From Bretschneidera sinensis (lineage: Eukaryota > Streptophyta > Magnoliopsida > Brassicales > Akaniaceae), in NCBI GenBank assembly GCA_023935145.1, contig CM043700.1, forward strand, positions 141,445,328 to 141,509,327: a DNA stretch of 64,000 nucleotides, written 5' to 3'. The stretch's first letter is position 1, and the number at the start of each line of letters is the position of its first letter. Made by a program: the position numbers and the translations under genes. Of this stretch, positions 35,417 through 47,396 are shown in pieces. The notes beneath the pieces were generated by a model, which worked only from the letters and a program-made list of their open reading frames with translations, did no database searches and had not been told where the DNA came from.

Positions 35417-36679
35417 ATGGTCTTACCTGTGGTTGGTGAGAGAACTAGGATGAGTCCTATCCTGGAATATCTGTGTGGCGGTCTTCTTCCCGACAACAAA
35501 GGCGAAGCCAAAAAGATTATGTCTCGAGCCGCCCGATACGCAATTCTAGACGATCACCTGTATAAGCGAGGGCTGACAATGCCCTACTTGAAATGTCTTG
35601 ACCCAACCGAAGCTAATTATGCCCTCCGCAAAGTCCACGAAGGTATATGTGGCAATCACCTCGAGGGACGTGCCTTGGCATTCAAGATCCTTCGTCAAGG
35701 ATACTATTGGCTAAAGATGAGGGAAGCAGCCATGGAGCTGGTAACCTAAAGTCAAAGCTGTCAGCGGTATGCTGCTGTGCCACATCGACCAACAAATCTT
35801 TTGACACCAATAGTCAGTCCACTTTCTTTCACTATGTGGGGAATAGACCTTCTAGGGCCTTTTCCTGGAGCAACCGGCCAGCGAAAGTACCTCATAGTTG
35901 CAATAGATTATTTTACAAAATGGGTGGAAGCTGAGCCCTTAGCCAGCATCACCGAATTTCAAGCCCGAGTCTTCGTATGGAAGTCAATCGTATATTGGTT
36001 TGGAGTACCCCAAGTATTAGTAACAGACAATGGCAAACAGTTTGACAGTGTTCGGTTCAAAACATTTTGCGATGAATTACACATCGACCATCGTTTCTCT
36101 TCAGTTGGATGCCCACAAGCAAATAGACAAGCCGAAATTACCAACCGAACGATCCTACAAGGCATTAAAAGGCGAATAGATGAAGCAGATAAGCAGTGGG
36201 CAGACCATTTACCCAACATACTTTGGGTATATCGAACCGCGGCTCAAGCACCTACGGGGGAAACCCTTTTCTTTATGACTTATGGATCCGAGGCAGTGAT
36301 CCCTTTGGAAATATGAGTAGCTTTCTTGCGAGTACAGAGCTTCGAGGAACGAAGCAATGAAGAAGCCCTTCGCATGAATGCCGATCTTCTCGATGAAGCC
36401 CGGGATAAAGCACAAATCCGACTTACCGTTTATCAACAGCGAGCTACCAGGTATTTCAATTCAAGAGTAAAAGTAAGGCACTTCTGTCTCCATGATCTCG
36501 TCTTACGAAAGAATGAAGTATCTAGGCCTCAAGAATCAGGCAAACGGGTCCCTAACTGGGAGGGGCCCTATCGAATCAGAAAGATATGTCGCCCTGGAAC
36601 TTTTGAGCTCGAGGAGCTCGGTGGGAAGCCCATCCCCCGAACTTGGAACGCCGAACACCTTCGACATTTTTTTCAGTAA
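35417..36679 (+). pseudogene. Tat integrase
   Basis: The zinc-binding region is damaged: ALRKVHEGICGNHLEGRAL, then a stop at 35747 where KC..CQR is expected (SCQRYA remains). The catalytic core has GIDLLGPF (D), VTDNGKQF (D) and RQAEITNRTI (E; the usual NGQAE is NRQAE). A stop at 36314 precedes the C-terminal domain, which ends PYRIRKICRPGTFELEELGG and WNAEHLRHFFQ. Non-functional because of stops. Confidence 0.85.
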
Positions 36680-36867
36680 CACACCAACATGTAAAAGCAT
36701 AACACCCAAAGTAAAAGCATAGCCGTTATATATATATATAAAAGTTTGGAGTTCGTTACAAAACAATCTAAAGTGTTAGCATTGCCATGCGAAAACAAAA
36801 GAAGCGCTACTGGCTCCGGGATACAAAACTAGCTAAAACTTCTGGCTGGGTCGGATGAAGTGCACGG

Positions 36868-39013
36868 TCAGTCTAAAGGCGCATCAGCCTGAGTCGGAGA
36901 CCCGGTGCCTGGATGTTCCTCTTGATCCCCATGCTGCTCCTGCTCCTCGTCCTGGTCTTCGTCCAGAACCTTTAACTCCTCATCCTCAGGACCCAGTAGG
37001 TCCAGGCTGGAAAAATCAAGCTCAGGGTATAGAGCCTCAGCCTTCCCCATCACATCCATAAACCCGGAATAGTACTGTTGGCCCCCCTCGGTGACAACGG
37101 TCGACTGATATGCCTCCGACTCCTTAAACGAAGCTAGAGCCTGTTCCATAGCCACTTGAGCGCGAGCTTCCGCCCCCTCCACAGCTGCTCGAATGTGAGA
37201 CTCGGTTTCCTTCTCGAAAGCTTAAGTACGGGCCTCAGCCTCCTGAACTCGGGCCTCGGCATTGGACCGAGCCTGTCTGGCAGATTCCAACAATGTTTGA
37301 AGGTGGAATACCGCCTTGGTCTTCTCCTCTACCTGGCGCTGAGCCCGCCCAAGAAGCTCAGCTGTCTCCATATAGTGACGAGCTGTCGCGCCCATGATAG
37401 CTCCCATCTGAAAACCAGCGAAAACATGTTAGAAAACAAAAAACTAGAGATGTGAAAGCTAGAGATTTAAAGGACTAACCGATAAAACATAGAACGTACC
37501 TGGGATGCTACTGTCTCCGTGGCTGTGCAGAGGGACTCGGTGGTTTTCCATCCTAGCTCTGCGACATCTCGAGGAAAAGTCTTCTTCGTCAGATGCTCAC
37601 GCACTACTCGAAGATACGCGAAAACAGAATCGTCTGACCTCAAGGCCTACTCGGGTATGAACACAGAGGCCTCTGCAGCAGTTCCCTGCCTCGGAGCTGG
37701 AGTTGGAGCTGGGATAGGCCTGACCATGGGTGAACCTGGTGGAGGAGTGATAGGATCGAAAACCATCTCGGGCTGAGACTGGGACCTTGGTGGAGTCTCC
37801 AGCTCTATGGGTACGGGGGGCTGGGTCCGTGACCTCTTCCTGCTTCCTGACCCAGAAGCTTGTTGTTTCTCAGCCCGGGCAGCCCTCCGCTTCTCCAAGG
37901 CCACCTTCTTGGCATATTCGTTCGCACAAGCCATGACCTCCATCTCTGCCCACGAAAACAAGAAAAAAATATTTAGTGTTAAGTATAGACAAATAACTAA
38001 AATGAAAAGTGACGAACAAAAAATGTACCATTCTCAAGGGAAGGCCCAGGACAGGAGGGGCAGAGACCTCGCCGAGCTAATGCCTCATTGTCATAGAGGA
38101 CTTGGATGTCAATATGTGAGCCCACCATTGCATCTATAGTCTCCTGCTCATAGGGGCGAAGACCCATCTTCTTGCACTTCCCGGTCCGGTCCATACTCCA
38201 GGATCGAGGAAGGCCAAAGTCCTTATCCGACTGAATGAAGAAAAAATTCTTTTTCCATCTCTTAATGGATAAAGGTGTCTTCTGTAACCACCTTCTTCTC
38301 GGACGAGTATTAAAAACTACCCAGCCAGTTTGACCGTCCCTACTAATGAGAAAGTGAGCTTTGAACACGTCTATAGTTAATGGTCTACCCACTGCCCCGC
38401 CAACGTAGAGGAAGGCTATGATCAGCCGCACCGAATTTGGTACGATCTGATATAGCGCGATACCGAAATATCGGAGGATACTTCGGAAAAAGGGATGGAG
38501 AGAGAACCGCAGCCCGGCTTGCATATGGTGTTCGTAGACACAAAGCTCGTAAAGGGCTCAGTCGGAAAGAACGTCGCAGGCCCTCTCCCTTACTTTAGGC
38601 AACCGGAGAGCGTACTCGTCTGGAATACGGTACGTCTTCCTAATCACCGCTAAGTTTTCTCCCTTGATCTGACTAGGGACCTCTATTGCAGCATAATGCC
38701 ACTCCTCTTTCTCATCCCCAGCTGAGGTCTCTCTAATCTCAGTCAATGCCCTATCCCTATCTATCAATACTCCGACCTCTCTGTCTTCCGAGGAGGGACT
38801 CCCTTCAGACCCAGACAATTCCCCCAGAGGGACATATGGTACTAAGACCCAAGGACCTGGAGATGACCCGGTCCCTTCAGGGCGTTCTCCCCTCGACGAA
38901 GACGAGGATGTCTCCCCGTCCTCGGTACTACAACTACTACGAGTACATTCTATGCTACTCCTACTAGTACTGCTACCGCTAGGTCTATCGCGATAAAGTT
39001 CAAATGAAGACAT
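36868..39013 (-). pseudogene. Antisense three-exon ORF of the Tat element
   Basis: A gene antisense to gag-pol. Inferred exons: 39013-38029, 37945-37500 and 37407-36868, with GT/AG introns (donors GAATG|GTAC and CCCAG|GTAC; acceptors GGGCAG and TTTCAG). Exon 1 gives a Ser/Glu-rich N-terminus (MSSFELYRDRPSGSS), then RFSLHPFFRSILRYFGIALY, which resembles the plant 'putative gypsy-type transposon' domain (Pfam Transposase_28). Exon 2 has a basic stretch (KKVALEKRRAARAEKQQ) and a Pro-rich region. Exon 3 is coiled-coil-like and Asp/Glu-rich. Single stops occur at 38555-38557 (probably TGG to TGA) and near 37221. The role of antisense ORFs in Tat elements is unknown. Confidence 0.7.
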
Positions 39014-39555
39014 GAGTAAAGAGAAGGGCAGACGAACTCACCAAAGTCTGAAGAGTTTGGACTTAAGCGCCTCCTAAGCTTCCAACAGTTGGTGAAAGAC
39101 AATCCCTCTTCACGACCTTAGCAAAACCACGAAATGCTAACACCAAGACAGATCCTAGCGTTGAAGGAAAAGACTGCGAGCGAGGACGAGGACTCTCAAG
39201 AACTTACTCACTAAACTAAGGCGAGGACGAGGACTCTCAAGAAATTACTTTAAACTAGCTAACTCAGATTGAAGTGAATGAAGGGAGAAGAAGCCCAAAC
39301 CTCCTTATATAGGAAACAGAACACGGCAAACGAGGGTATTTAATGCGGGAGTAAAATCGAGAGTCCTTTGAGAGGCCCAAGGCAAACTCTCACACTTCCC
39401 TAAAAGACATCCCATTCCCCGAAGCTACCGCCGTTTTCCCTAAAAAGGCTTCTCAGTTCCCAAGGGAAAAACATCATTACTATGCTCTGCTATTCATGCT
39501 AAAACAGCCACGTGTCACTCCCGCCGCCACTACGAAGACGAAACACCATTTTCTT
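39014..39555. other. Tat element spacer between antisense ORF and tandem array
   Basis: Non-coding. It probably contains the antisense ORF promoter on the minus strand; a TATATAGG string at 39305-39312 reads CCTATATA on that strand, about 295 bp upstream of the ATG at 39013. An imperfect direct repeat, GCGAGGACGAGGACTCTCAAGAA, occurs twice at about 39180-39243. Confidence 0.4.
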
Positions 39556-41620
39556 CAAAGGCCGAGGAGATGGATTGCTCCACAAGTCCTTGGACTCATG
39601 GTGTTCTTGGCCGAGGAGATGGAGTGCTCCACAAGTCCTCGGCCCATTCTCTTCAAGGTCCGAGGAGATGGATTGCTCCACTAGTCCTCGGACCCATGGT
39701 GTTCTTGGCCGAGGAGATAGATTGCTCCACAAGTCCTTGGCCTATTCTCTTCAAGGTCCGAGGAGATGGATTGCTCCACAAGTCCTCAGCCCATTCCCTT
39801 CAAGGTCTGAGGAGATGGATTGCTCCACTAGTCCTCGGACCCATGGTGTACTTGGCCGAGGAGATGGATTGCTCCACAAGTCCTCGGCCCATTCTCTTCA
39901 AGGTCCGAGAAGATGGATTGCTCCACTAGTCCTCGGACCCATGGTGTTCTTGGCCGAGGAGATGGATTGCTCCACGAGTCCTCAGCCCATCCCCTTCAAG
40001 GTTTGAGGAGATGGATTGCTCCACTAGTTCTCGGACCCATGGTGTTCTTGGCTGAGGAGATGGATTGCTCCACAAGTCCTTGGCCCATTCCCTTCAAGGT
40101 CCAAGGAGATGGATTGCTCCACTAGTCCTCAGACCCATGGTGTTCTTGGCCGAGGAGATGGATTGCTCCACAAGTCCTCGGCCCATTCTCTTCAAAGTCC
40201 GAGGAGATGGATTGCTCCACTAGTCCTTGGACCCATGGTGTTCTTGGCCGAGGAGATGGATTGCTCCACAAGTCCTCGGCCCATTCTCTTCAAGGTCCGA
40301 GGAGATGAATTGCTCAATTAGTCCTCGGACCCATGGTGTTCTTGGCCGAGGAGATGGATTGCTCTACAAGTCCTCGGCCCATTCCCTTCAAGGTCCGAGG
40401 AGATGGATTGTGGATTGCTCCACTAGTCCTCGGACCCATGGTGTTCTTGGCCGAGGAGATGGATTGCTCCACAAGTCCTCGGCTTATTCCCTTCAAGGTC
40501 CGAGGAGATGGATTGCTCCACTAGTCCTCGGACCCATGGTGTTCTTGGCCGAGGAGATGGATTGCTCCACAAGTCCTTGGCCCATTCCCTTCAAGGTCCG
40601 AGGAGATGGATTGCTCCACTAGTCCTCGGACCCATGGTGTTCTTGGCCGAGGAGATGGATTGCTCCACGAGTCCTCGTCCCATCCTCTTCAAGGTCCGAA
40701 GAGATTGATTGCTCCACTAGTCCTCGAACCCATGGTGTTCTTGGCCGAGGAGATGGATTGCTCCATGAGTCCTCAGCCCATTCTCTTCAAGGTCCGAGGA
40801 GATGGATTGCTCCACTAGTCCTCGGACCCATGGTGTTCTTGGCCGAGGAGATGGATTGCTCCACAAGTCCTCGGCCCATTCTCTTCAAGGTCCGAGGAGA
40901 TGGATTACTCCACTGGTCCTCGGACCCATGGTGTTCTTGGCCGAGGAGATGGATTGCTCCACAAGTCCTCAGCCCGTTCTCTTCAAGGTCCGAGGAGATG
41001 GATTGCTCCACAAGTCCTCGGCCCATTCCCTTCAAGGTCCGAGGAGATGGATTGCTCCACTAGTCCTCGGACCCATGGTGTTCTTGGCCGAGGAGATGGA
41101 TTGCTCCACGAGTCCTCGGCCCATCCTCTTCAAGGTCCGAGGAGATGGATTGCTCCACTTGTCCTCGGACCCATGGTGTTCTTGGCCGAGGAGATGGATT
41201 GCTCCACTAGTCCTCGACCCATTCTCTTCAAGGTCCGAGGAGATGGATTGCTCCACTAGTCCTCGGACCTATGGTGTTCTTTGCCGAGGAGATGGATTGC
41301 TCCACAAGTCCTCGGCCCATTCCTTCAAGGTCCGAGGAGATGGATTGCTCCACTAGTCCTCGGACGCATGGTGTTCTTGGCCGAGGAGATGGATTGCTCC
41401 ACAAGTCCTCGGCCCATCCTCTTCATGGTCCGAGGAGATGGATTGTTCCACTTGTCCTCGGACCCATGGTGTTCTTGGCCGAGGAGATGGATTGCTCCAT
41501 AAGTCCTCGGCCCATTCTCTTCAAGGTTCGAGGAGATGGATTGCTCCACAAGTCCTCGGACCCATGGGTGTTCTTGGCCGAGGAGATGGATTGCTCCACA
41601 AGTCCTCGGTCCATTCTCTT
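39556..41620 (+). repeat. 98-bp satellite array, about 21 units, inside the Tat element
   Basis: Units of 98 bp, each made of two related 49-bp halves that begin CCGAGGAGATGGATTGCTCC. One half ends CCATTCTCTTCAAGGT and the other CCATGGTGTTCTTGG. Each half contains CCGAGGA and, about 18 bases later, TCCTCGG, so it can fold into a 7-bp stem. Open frames cross the array in most frames, but the period is not a multiple of three and they have no family match, so I do not call them genes. Tandem repeats in the 3' untranslated region are known in Tat/Ogre-type elements and can seed satellites. Confidence 0.93.
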
Positions 41621-41735
41621 TTGCCTTAAAGCACATCTTCGACCCCGACATCATGTCTCCACAGATGAACAAATGCCAACCCAGTTATGCTACTTCCTTA
41701 ACCACATTGCTGCACTTAAGGAAGTGGGGGGCCTC

Positions 41736-42416
41736 TGATACTGCCAAAAAATACCCCTCCAATAGGAAGACGACGGGTGGATCCACTTGACAGCAGGTCA
41801 CAAGAAGACATGTGGACGATCTAGGACCGGGCAGCTCAGCCTCCAGGTCATAACCGCCCTACAAGGCCACTTGGCCTCCACGTCACCACCGCCTTCCACG
41901 CCATCATTGCCCAACCAAGTTGGGTGTCAGGTCGGCAAACTACTCCAGACACGTAAACGGCTTGTGATCAAGCCATCAAGGCCAAGCCCTAACGAACAGC
42001 CCCTGGCTATCCAACTGGGCCTCCTAGACATCATTTCGAAACCAAGTTGGGATGTCAGGTGATCAACTGCCCTTGTATCTGGAGGGCTCCTAATCAAGCC
42101 AGCAAGGCGAACGGCCCCCAGCCACCTAGCTGGGCCTCATAGGCATCATTACCCAACCCAGTTGGGGCATCGTATCGCTGCCGCCCTAGGCCCAATACCG
42201 CCTTTGAAACTCTATAAAAAGGACTTGGTAAGCATTCAAAAGGGACGGATTCTTTTTCAGCTTCTGATATATACACTTGGTTTTGCCCTAACTTAAGCAT
42301 CAGAGCATTCTCGGAGGCACCCCCTCTGTCGACCCCATAGCCACTCTCTCTTTTCCTATGCAGGTACCTCCGCAGTCCGACCTCCAGCTCAGCAACGCAC
42401 ATATTTGGCATCAACA
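41736..42416 (+). repeat. Tat element 3' LTR
   Basis: 681 bp, TGATACTG...CAACA, followed by the GTTCT duplication at 42417-42421. A CTATAAAAAGG TATA-like box is conserved at about 42211. Confidence 0.92.
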
Positions 42417-43226
42417 GTTCTTATTGAAAGTAATACCTACATTAGAAAAATGGATTTTTTATGCCCACCAAGTGCTTGACTAGATTCAAACACTTTGTCA
42501 CATATGAGCATTGGAAGGCTTTTTTTTTTTTTTTAATCTTTAGCAGCAATGGCACTTACTACTTCTCCATGCTCCGCGGCTACTCCTATGTCCACCAAAT
42601 GCTTGATGAGACCAGAATTGTTTCTTGCATGTATCGCACTTTGCTCAACTACGAGTCAAGGAATTGGTGACGTCGTCATCATCGTCGTGGTCATCATCAT
42701 CCACATCTATGGACTCATCAATAATTTCCACTACTTCCTCTTTCTCTCCTTTTGTCCATGTGTCCTTTGAAAGCTTCATTAGACACATAGCAGCACCTTC
42801 TAAAGCAGAGAAAGTTTTAGATATCAAACTTATTGATTCTGGCTCCTTGGTTTGGGGTGGTAAGTTGAAGTTCTCCATCAGTTGCGCCACATATTTTCGG
42901 CACCGATTAGATTTTCTTTGAGTCGGGTTAGTCTTTGATGACTCGGCTTCACTTTCTATTTCATGAACAGCAAGATGATCAGCTTTTGCTGCACTCGATA
43001 GGTCATGGTTCCTAGATCGGTAGTGGTGGGGTTTGCTTGATGAGGGTCCACTAATCGAAGAAGAAGGAGATGGAGATTTGGGAGTTGATGAGTCGGATAT
43101 CCGGGTCGGATCTGCATGTTTTGTAGTGACGGGTAGTTTAGCAAAATGGGATTTCGAATGACCTCCCATTGCTTTGCCATTAGTAAAGCTTTTGTTGCAG
43201 ATCTGACGTATTTTAGGCTTGTCCAT
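42417..43226 (-). pseudogene. C2H2 zinc-finger pseudogene, copy A, 5' part
   Basis: The minus-strand frame from ATG 43226-43224 reads MDKPKIRQICNKSF then GKAMGGHSKSHF. The first Cys of finger 1 is Arg (TGT to CGT). After a Ser-rich region and an Asp-rich stretch the frame stops at a TGA (42647-42645). In the same frame beyond the stop lies finger 2, CDTCKKQFWSHQAFGGH, which then diverges. Finger 3 (about 42520-42440) survives with a one-base deletion (DKVF and QALGGHKK recognisable). The Tat element follows at 42416. With a nonsense codon, a frameshift, a lost zinc ligand and an 11.85-kb insertion, it cannot encode an intact regulator, though a 193-residue one-finger-remnant protein is still open. 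Confidence 0.85.
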
Positions 43227-45465
43227 GGCTGGAAATTACCAACTAAACAAGCCTTTTCTAAGCCTTTTCTTTTTTTTACTCTCCATGTATATATGCAAGT
43301 CTAGCTATATATCTTTTTCTCTCTAAGTACTATCTCCATATATACACCAAGGAGGGTGAGTAGAGTATGAAACTTAAACAGGATAGGTGGCAAAAATGCA
43401 GAAGGTACAGAAGAGTTGATCCTTACCAAAATAAAAATAAAAATTAAATTGAGAAAAATAAAAAAGTGATATATAATGAGTATATCTGCTGCAGTCTATT
43501 TGATATGGAATGGAATGAATATGGCATTTTTGCTGTGATATTGGTTTTATATTAATTGATTAAAGAGCAATGAGTACATCTAATTAAGAAAATATAGAAG
43601 AAGAAGATGCATGCAATCAAATCCTATATGCATATTTTGGGAAAAACAAAAAAAAAAGAGATAAAAAGAAAAAAACATTAGCAATATAGATAATCAAAAT
43701 AATCTATCGTGGAGAAAGAAGAAATCTAGAAATTTTTTCTTTTTAACATTTTTACTCTTTTTTTTTCTTTCTTTCAATTTTTTAAAAGAAAACCAAAAAA
43801 AGTTGATTTCCGTGGAAATTCAATGAACAAATTTTTTTTTTCTTTTAACAAATAATGAAATTAATAACAAAAAAGACATAAAATGATATTGAAAATGCAA
43901 AATAAGATTTTCATGTAAAACAAAATATATGTGAAAAATTTTACACCCTGGTTTTATTTGCAAGTCATTTAACATTGTCCATTGTCCATTGTCCATATAT
44001 TAACCTCACTAATCGTCAATATATAATTGTATACATCGTGTATAACATTCCTAAACTAGAGAATAAGTTTTATTATACGCTTAAATAAACATTTCTAGCT
44101 TTTTGGATAACATCAATACTGCTATACTTGTACCCACTTTTAATGGTTCAATCATAATATGGCATGTTAGATGTGATAAATCATAGAAGTTATCATGCCA
44201 TGCCAATAATTAAGCACAATCAAATATTTTTTCTCATTTAGTGATGTGTTTTTTTAGCATCATATATAATGACACTTCGCCAAACGTGGATAATTAAAAC
44301 GACAACATTAGACATGCATCACTGTATCAACGATGGTGTTGTTTTCTAATGTCATAAAATTGTAAATTTTTCGATAATTGATCAATTTTCATGACATTGA
44401 AAAGTTCACCGAAAGAACCAATATTGTGAAACTATGGACTTAATGTCACCTCTCGTTGAAAACTTGAGACTATTATGTTTGGCATGAGTGAACGACTTTA
44501 AATAGCAGGTGCAATATTTTTGCACTGATATTCTTTGTTTCCGTTATCGACTGCTATTGCTCTGATAATGACATTCACAGATTGCAGCTGCAGAAGCAAA
44601 ATGGTTTTTTTTTAAAAAACTATTTATACAATTAAAAAAACCAATTTCAACTCAAAATTAACTATATACACAAGCCACATAATCAACATATTTCACCTAA
44701 AAACTAAAGTAAATAACTTTTTAATTTTTAATTTTTATTTTAGTAATTAAATTATGCGAAGTTTAAAAAAATTATGACCGTGATACTTGCGATTCGCATT
44801 TTAACACTTGTGTTGTCAATAACCACGATAAATATTATGCAACTAAAAACCGCAATTTAAAGCACTTATATATTTTTGTTTGGTGAAGCTAACTAGTGTT
44901 GAATTGTGAATCTATTAGGTGATAGCTAGAGCAACCCCATTTTTTGGTCTTCTTGTGCAAATTGTTGTCAATTTTTTTCCTATTATATTACAAAGGATTT
45001 GAATTTGTCCGTATTTCATCCAAAATAATTATAAAATTTTAATAATTGCCATTAGTCATACTAATTCAAAATAAAAACATTGATATCTAACTAGAGTACG
45101 AAATGAAGAAAGTAAAGTAACATATATATACAAAGCCATTATTGGATATGAAAGAGAGCTTAATATATCAAACAATTCAACGAACATTTCATGGTTAATA
45201 GAGACTTCAGTCATCACAATCTCCGAGTTTGCTTGAAGTACATTGTGCGAAGTATATTTTTACAAACATATTGGACAAAATAATACTTAGTGCCTCAATT
45301 TTTAATATGTTTAAATTTTACAAATTGGCAAGGAGATGCAAAGAAAAAAAAATGAAGAAGAAAAGAAATGAAAAATCAAAACATTGTTTTTTTTTGTTGT
45401 AATTTTCCCCTTTTTAATATATAAAATGAAAGTTGAATCGCTTTTTATCCTCGTTTTATTAATAA
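43227..45465. other. Upstream region of zinc-finger copy A
   Basis: Non-coding and AT-rich. 43240-44260 is similar to 48660-49440 (upstream of copy B), with landmarks GTGTATATAT, CAATGAGT and the block near 43975-44080 resembling 49155-49250. 44265-44490 matches 58470-58690, so part of the same upstream unit lies beyond the Athila-like element. Confidence 0.5.
43338..43347 (-). promoter_or_regulatory. TATA-like box of zinc-finger copy A
   Basis: GTGTATATAT on the minus strand, about 112 bp upstream of the ATG. The same element sits about 100 bp upstream of copy B, within conserved flanking sequence. Confidence 0.5.
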
Positions 45466-46704
45466 ATAATTTTATATTATCCAGATATGAGCTATGCTAA
45501 CCGATAATAATTACATACACTCTATATATGCATTCCTAAATTAGATAATTACTTACATTATAAGCTCAAAGAAATATGTTTACTTTTTTTGATGACATGT
45601 GGATGCTTCTAACCATACTTATGTTCATGTTTAAATCATAAGATAGATGTACAAGATATAAAAAATCATACTACAAATTATCAAGTACCAACAATTAAAC
45701 AAAATAAAATATGTTAACCAGCTAACCCAAAGATTTGTGAGTATTAACTAGGCCCTTTTTGTTAGAGTTTATAAAATGGTTTTTTTTTTTTGTTTTTTAA
45801 GGTACTCTTAAAAAAAATTGACATTAGAAAGAAAAACAGAAGTTAAAAAAAATATTAAAATAATATTTATGTCAAAAAATTTGTTTTCATAGTTGTTTTA
45901 CCAAACACAAACATTTTTAACTCCACATTTGTTTTACAAAAAATTGTTTTAAAAATCATTTTGATAACCATAAACCGAAACAACTATACTTGGCAAAACA
46001 GTACTTTATTCATAGTTAAGCATATTAATTATCAAAGTTTTTTTGAACAAATTATCAAAGTTCAAAAGGTAATAAAAAAATAAAATTAACAAGTAATTTT
46101 ATATTGTCTAGATATGAGCTATGCTAACCGATAATAATTACATACACTCTATATATGCATTCCTAAATTAAATAATTACTTACTTTATAAGCTCAAAGAA
46201 ATATGTTTATTTTTCTTGATGACATGTGGTTGCTTCTAACCATACTTATGTTCATGTTTAAATCATAAGATAGATGTACAAGATATAAAACATCATACTA
46301 CAAATTATCAAGTACCAACAATTAAACAAAATAAAATATGTTGACCAGCTAACCCAAAGATTTGTGAGTATTAACTAGGTCCCTTTTAAGAGAGTTTATA
46401 AAATGATTTTTTTTTTTAAGACAGTCTTAAAAAAATGACATTAGAAAAAAAAACAGAAGTTAAAAAAAAATATTAAAATGATATTTATGTCAGAAAATTT
46501 GTTTTCACAGTTGTTTTACCAAACACAAACATTTTTAACTCCACATTTGTTTTACAAAAAATTGTTTTAAAAACCATTTTGATAATCATAAACCGAAACA
46601 ACTATACTTGGCTAAACAGTACTTTATTCATAGTTAAGCATATTAATTATCAAAGTTTTTTTGAACAAATTATCAAAGTTCAAAAGGTAATAAAAAAATA
46701 AAAC
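45466..46704 (+). repeat. Direct tandem duplication, about 625-bp unit
   Basis: Two copies (45466-46090 and 46091-46704) both start near AATTTTATATT and share GAGCTATGCTAACCGATAAT, ACACTCTATATATGCATTCC and CATACTTATGTTCATGTTT. They end TCAAAGTTCAAAAGGTAATA. Divergence is only a few per cent. The first part resembles the block at 49155-49250 upstream of copy B. The end resembles 63040-63120, upstream of copy C's 3' flank. Confidence 0.85.
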
Positions 46705-47396
46705 AACACAATAAAAAATGTAGTGCATTTTTTGAATAATGCACATTCCCAATTTGTATGTTCATTGAACTTGGTTGCATAGTTAATGTATCAAAATTTA
46801 CATTTCAAAACCAAAAATTGCATGCAACCTTCGATGAAAAACAAAAGTTGCATGCAGTTAACAACAAAACTTGTCAATAAAATGATGAATTAAAAAGAGA
46901 ATCATATAGATAAAAATCTTCAAACTTATTGTCCACTGTATACAATAAAAAAAAAAAACTACCCACTATGTAAAACTTTCCTTAAATTCAAGAAGCATTA
47001 CAAATGCATCTACCCAAGCAATGACCAACCCCACTTTGCACTATAAATCTGCCAACATGAAAATATGACAAAACACCTCATGTGCAAATGTGCAATCGTT
47101 TAAACACTCAATCTTGCTTTTCTAAACAAACACTTAACCCATTAAAACTTCATTGATTCAAATAGCAGGAGGTCTAAGTGATCGTTCATACAGATTTGAA
47201 GCTGATTAGCTCCAAGAAACCGATGTCCAGCACCTCTCTGGACACCAAAACTGCATATCAAAACAACCATTGATATTTTAAATTGTGAAGATTAGTATTT
47301 ACAATAACATAAAAAAATCACTTGCAAATTTTTTTCTAGTTCCGATATGTATGTATATATCTAGCTAGCTAACCTTCACTGTAGGATCCATCACTT
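46705..47396. other. 3' flank of zinc-finger copy B
   Basis: Non-coding. Matches 63120-63850 (the flank of copy C) in order: TTTGAATAATGCACATTCC, ACTACCCACT, AAGAAGCATTACAA, CAACCCCACTTTGCACTATAA and GATTAGCTCCAAGAAA. This supports tandem duplication of the whole gene unit. Confidence 0.65.

Larger units (their letters stand above)
30564..42416 (+). mobile_element. Tat-lineage Ty3/gypsy retrotransposon, 11.85 kb
   Basis: The LTRs (30564-31255, 692 bp; 41736-42416, 681 bp) begin TGATACTGCC and end CAACA. They are flanked by an identical 5-bp duplication, GTTCT (30559-30563, 42417-42421). Internal order: gag, protease, RT, RNase H, a second RNase H, integrase, then an antisense multi-exon ORF and a 98-bp tandem array. 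Dual RNase H and antisense ORFs between pol and the 3' LTR are features of the plant Tat lineage. About ten differences occur in the first 150 LTR bases, and the ORFs hold several stops, so it is an aged copy. It splits zinc-finger copy A. Confidence 0.93.

Noticed and set aside
39556..41620. Possible CRISPR-like repeat array
   Set aside because: Units are contiguous 98-bp tandem repeats without unique spacers, inside a plant retrotransposon.
39512..41738. Many overlapping open frames of 60-184 codons rich in 'MDCSTSP' and 'THGVLGRGDG'
   Set aside because: They are translations of the 98-bp tandem array. The period is not a multiple of three, most frames including antisense are open, and no protein family is evident.
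42461..42921. Plus-strand open frames opposite zinc-finger copy A
   Set aside because: Complement of the minus-strand zinc-finger sequence, whose CNKSF and GGH motifs are clear.
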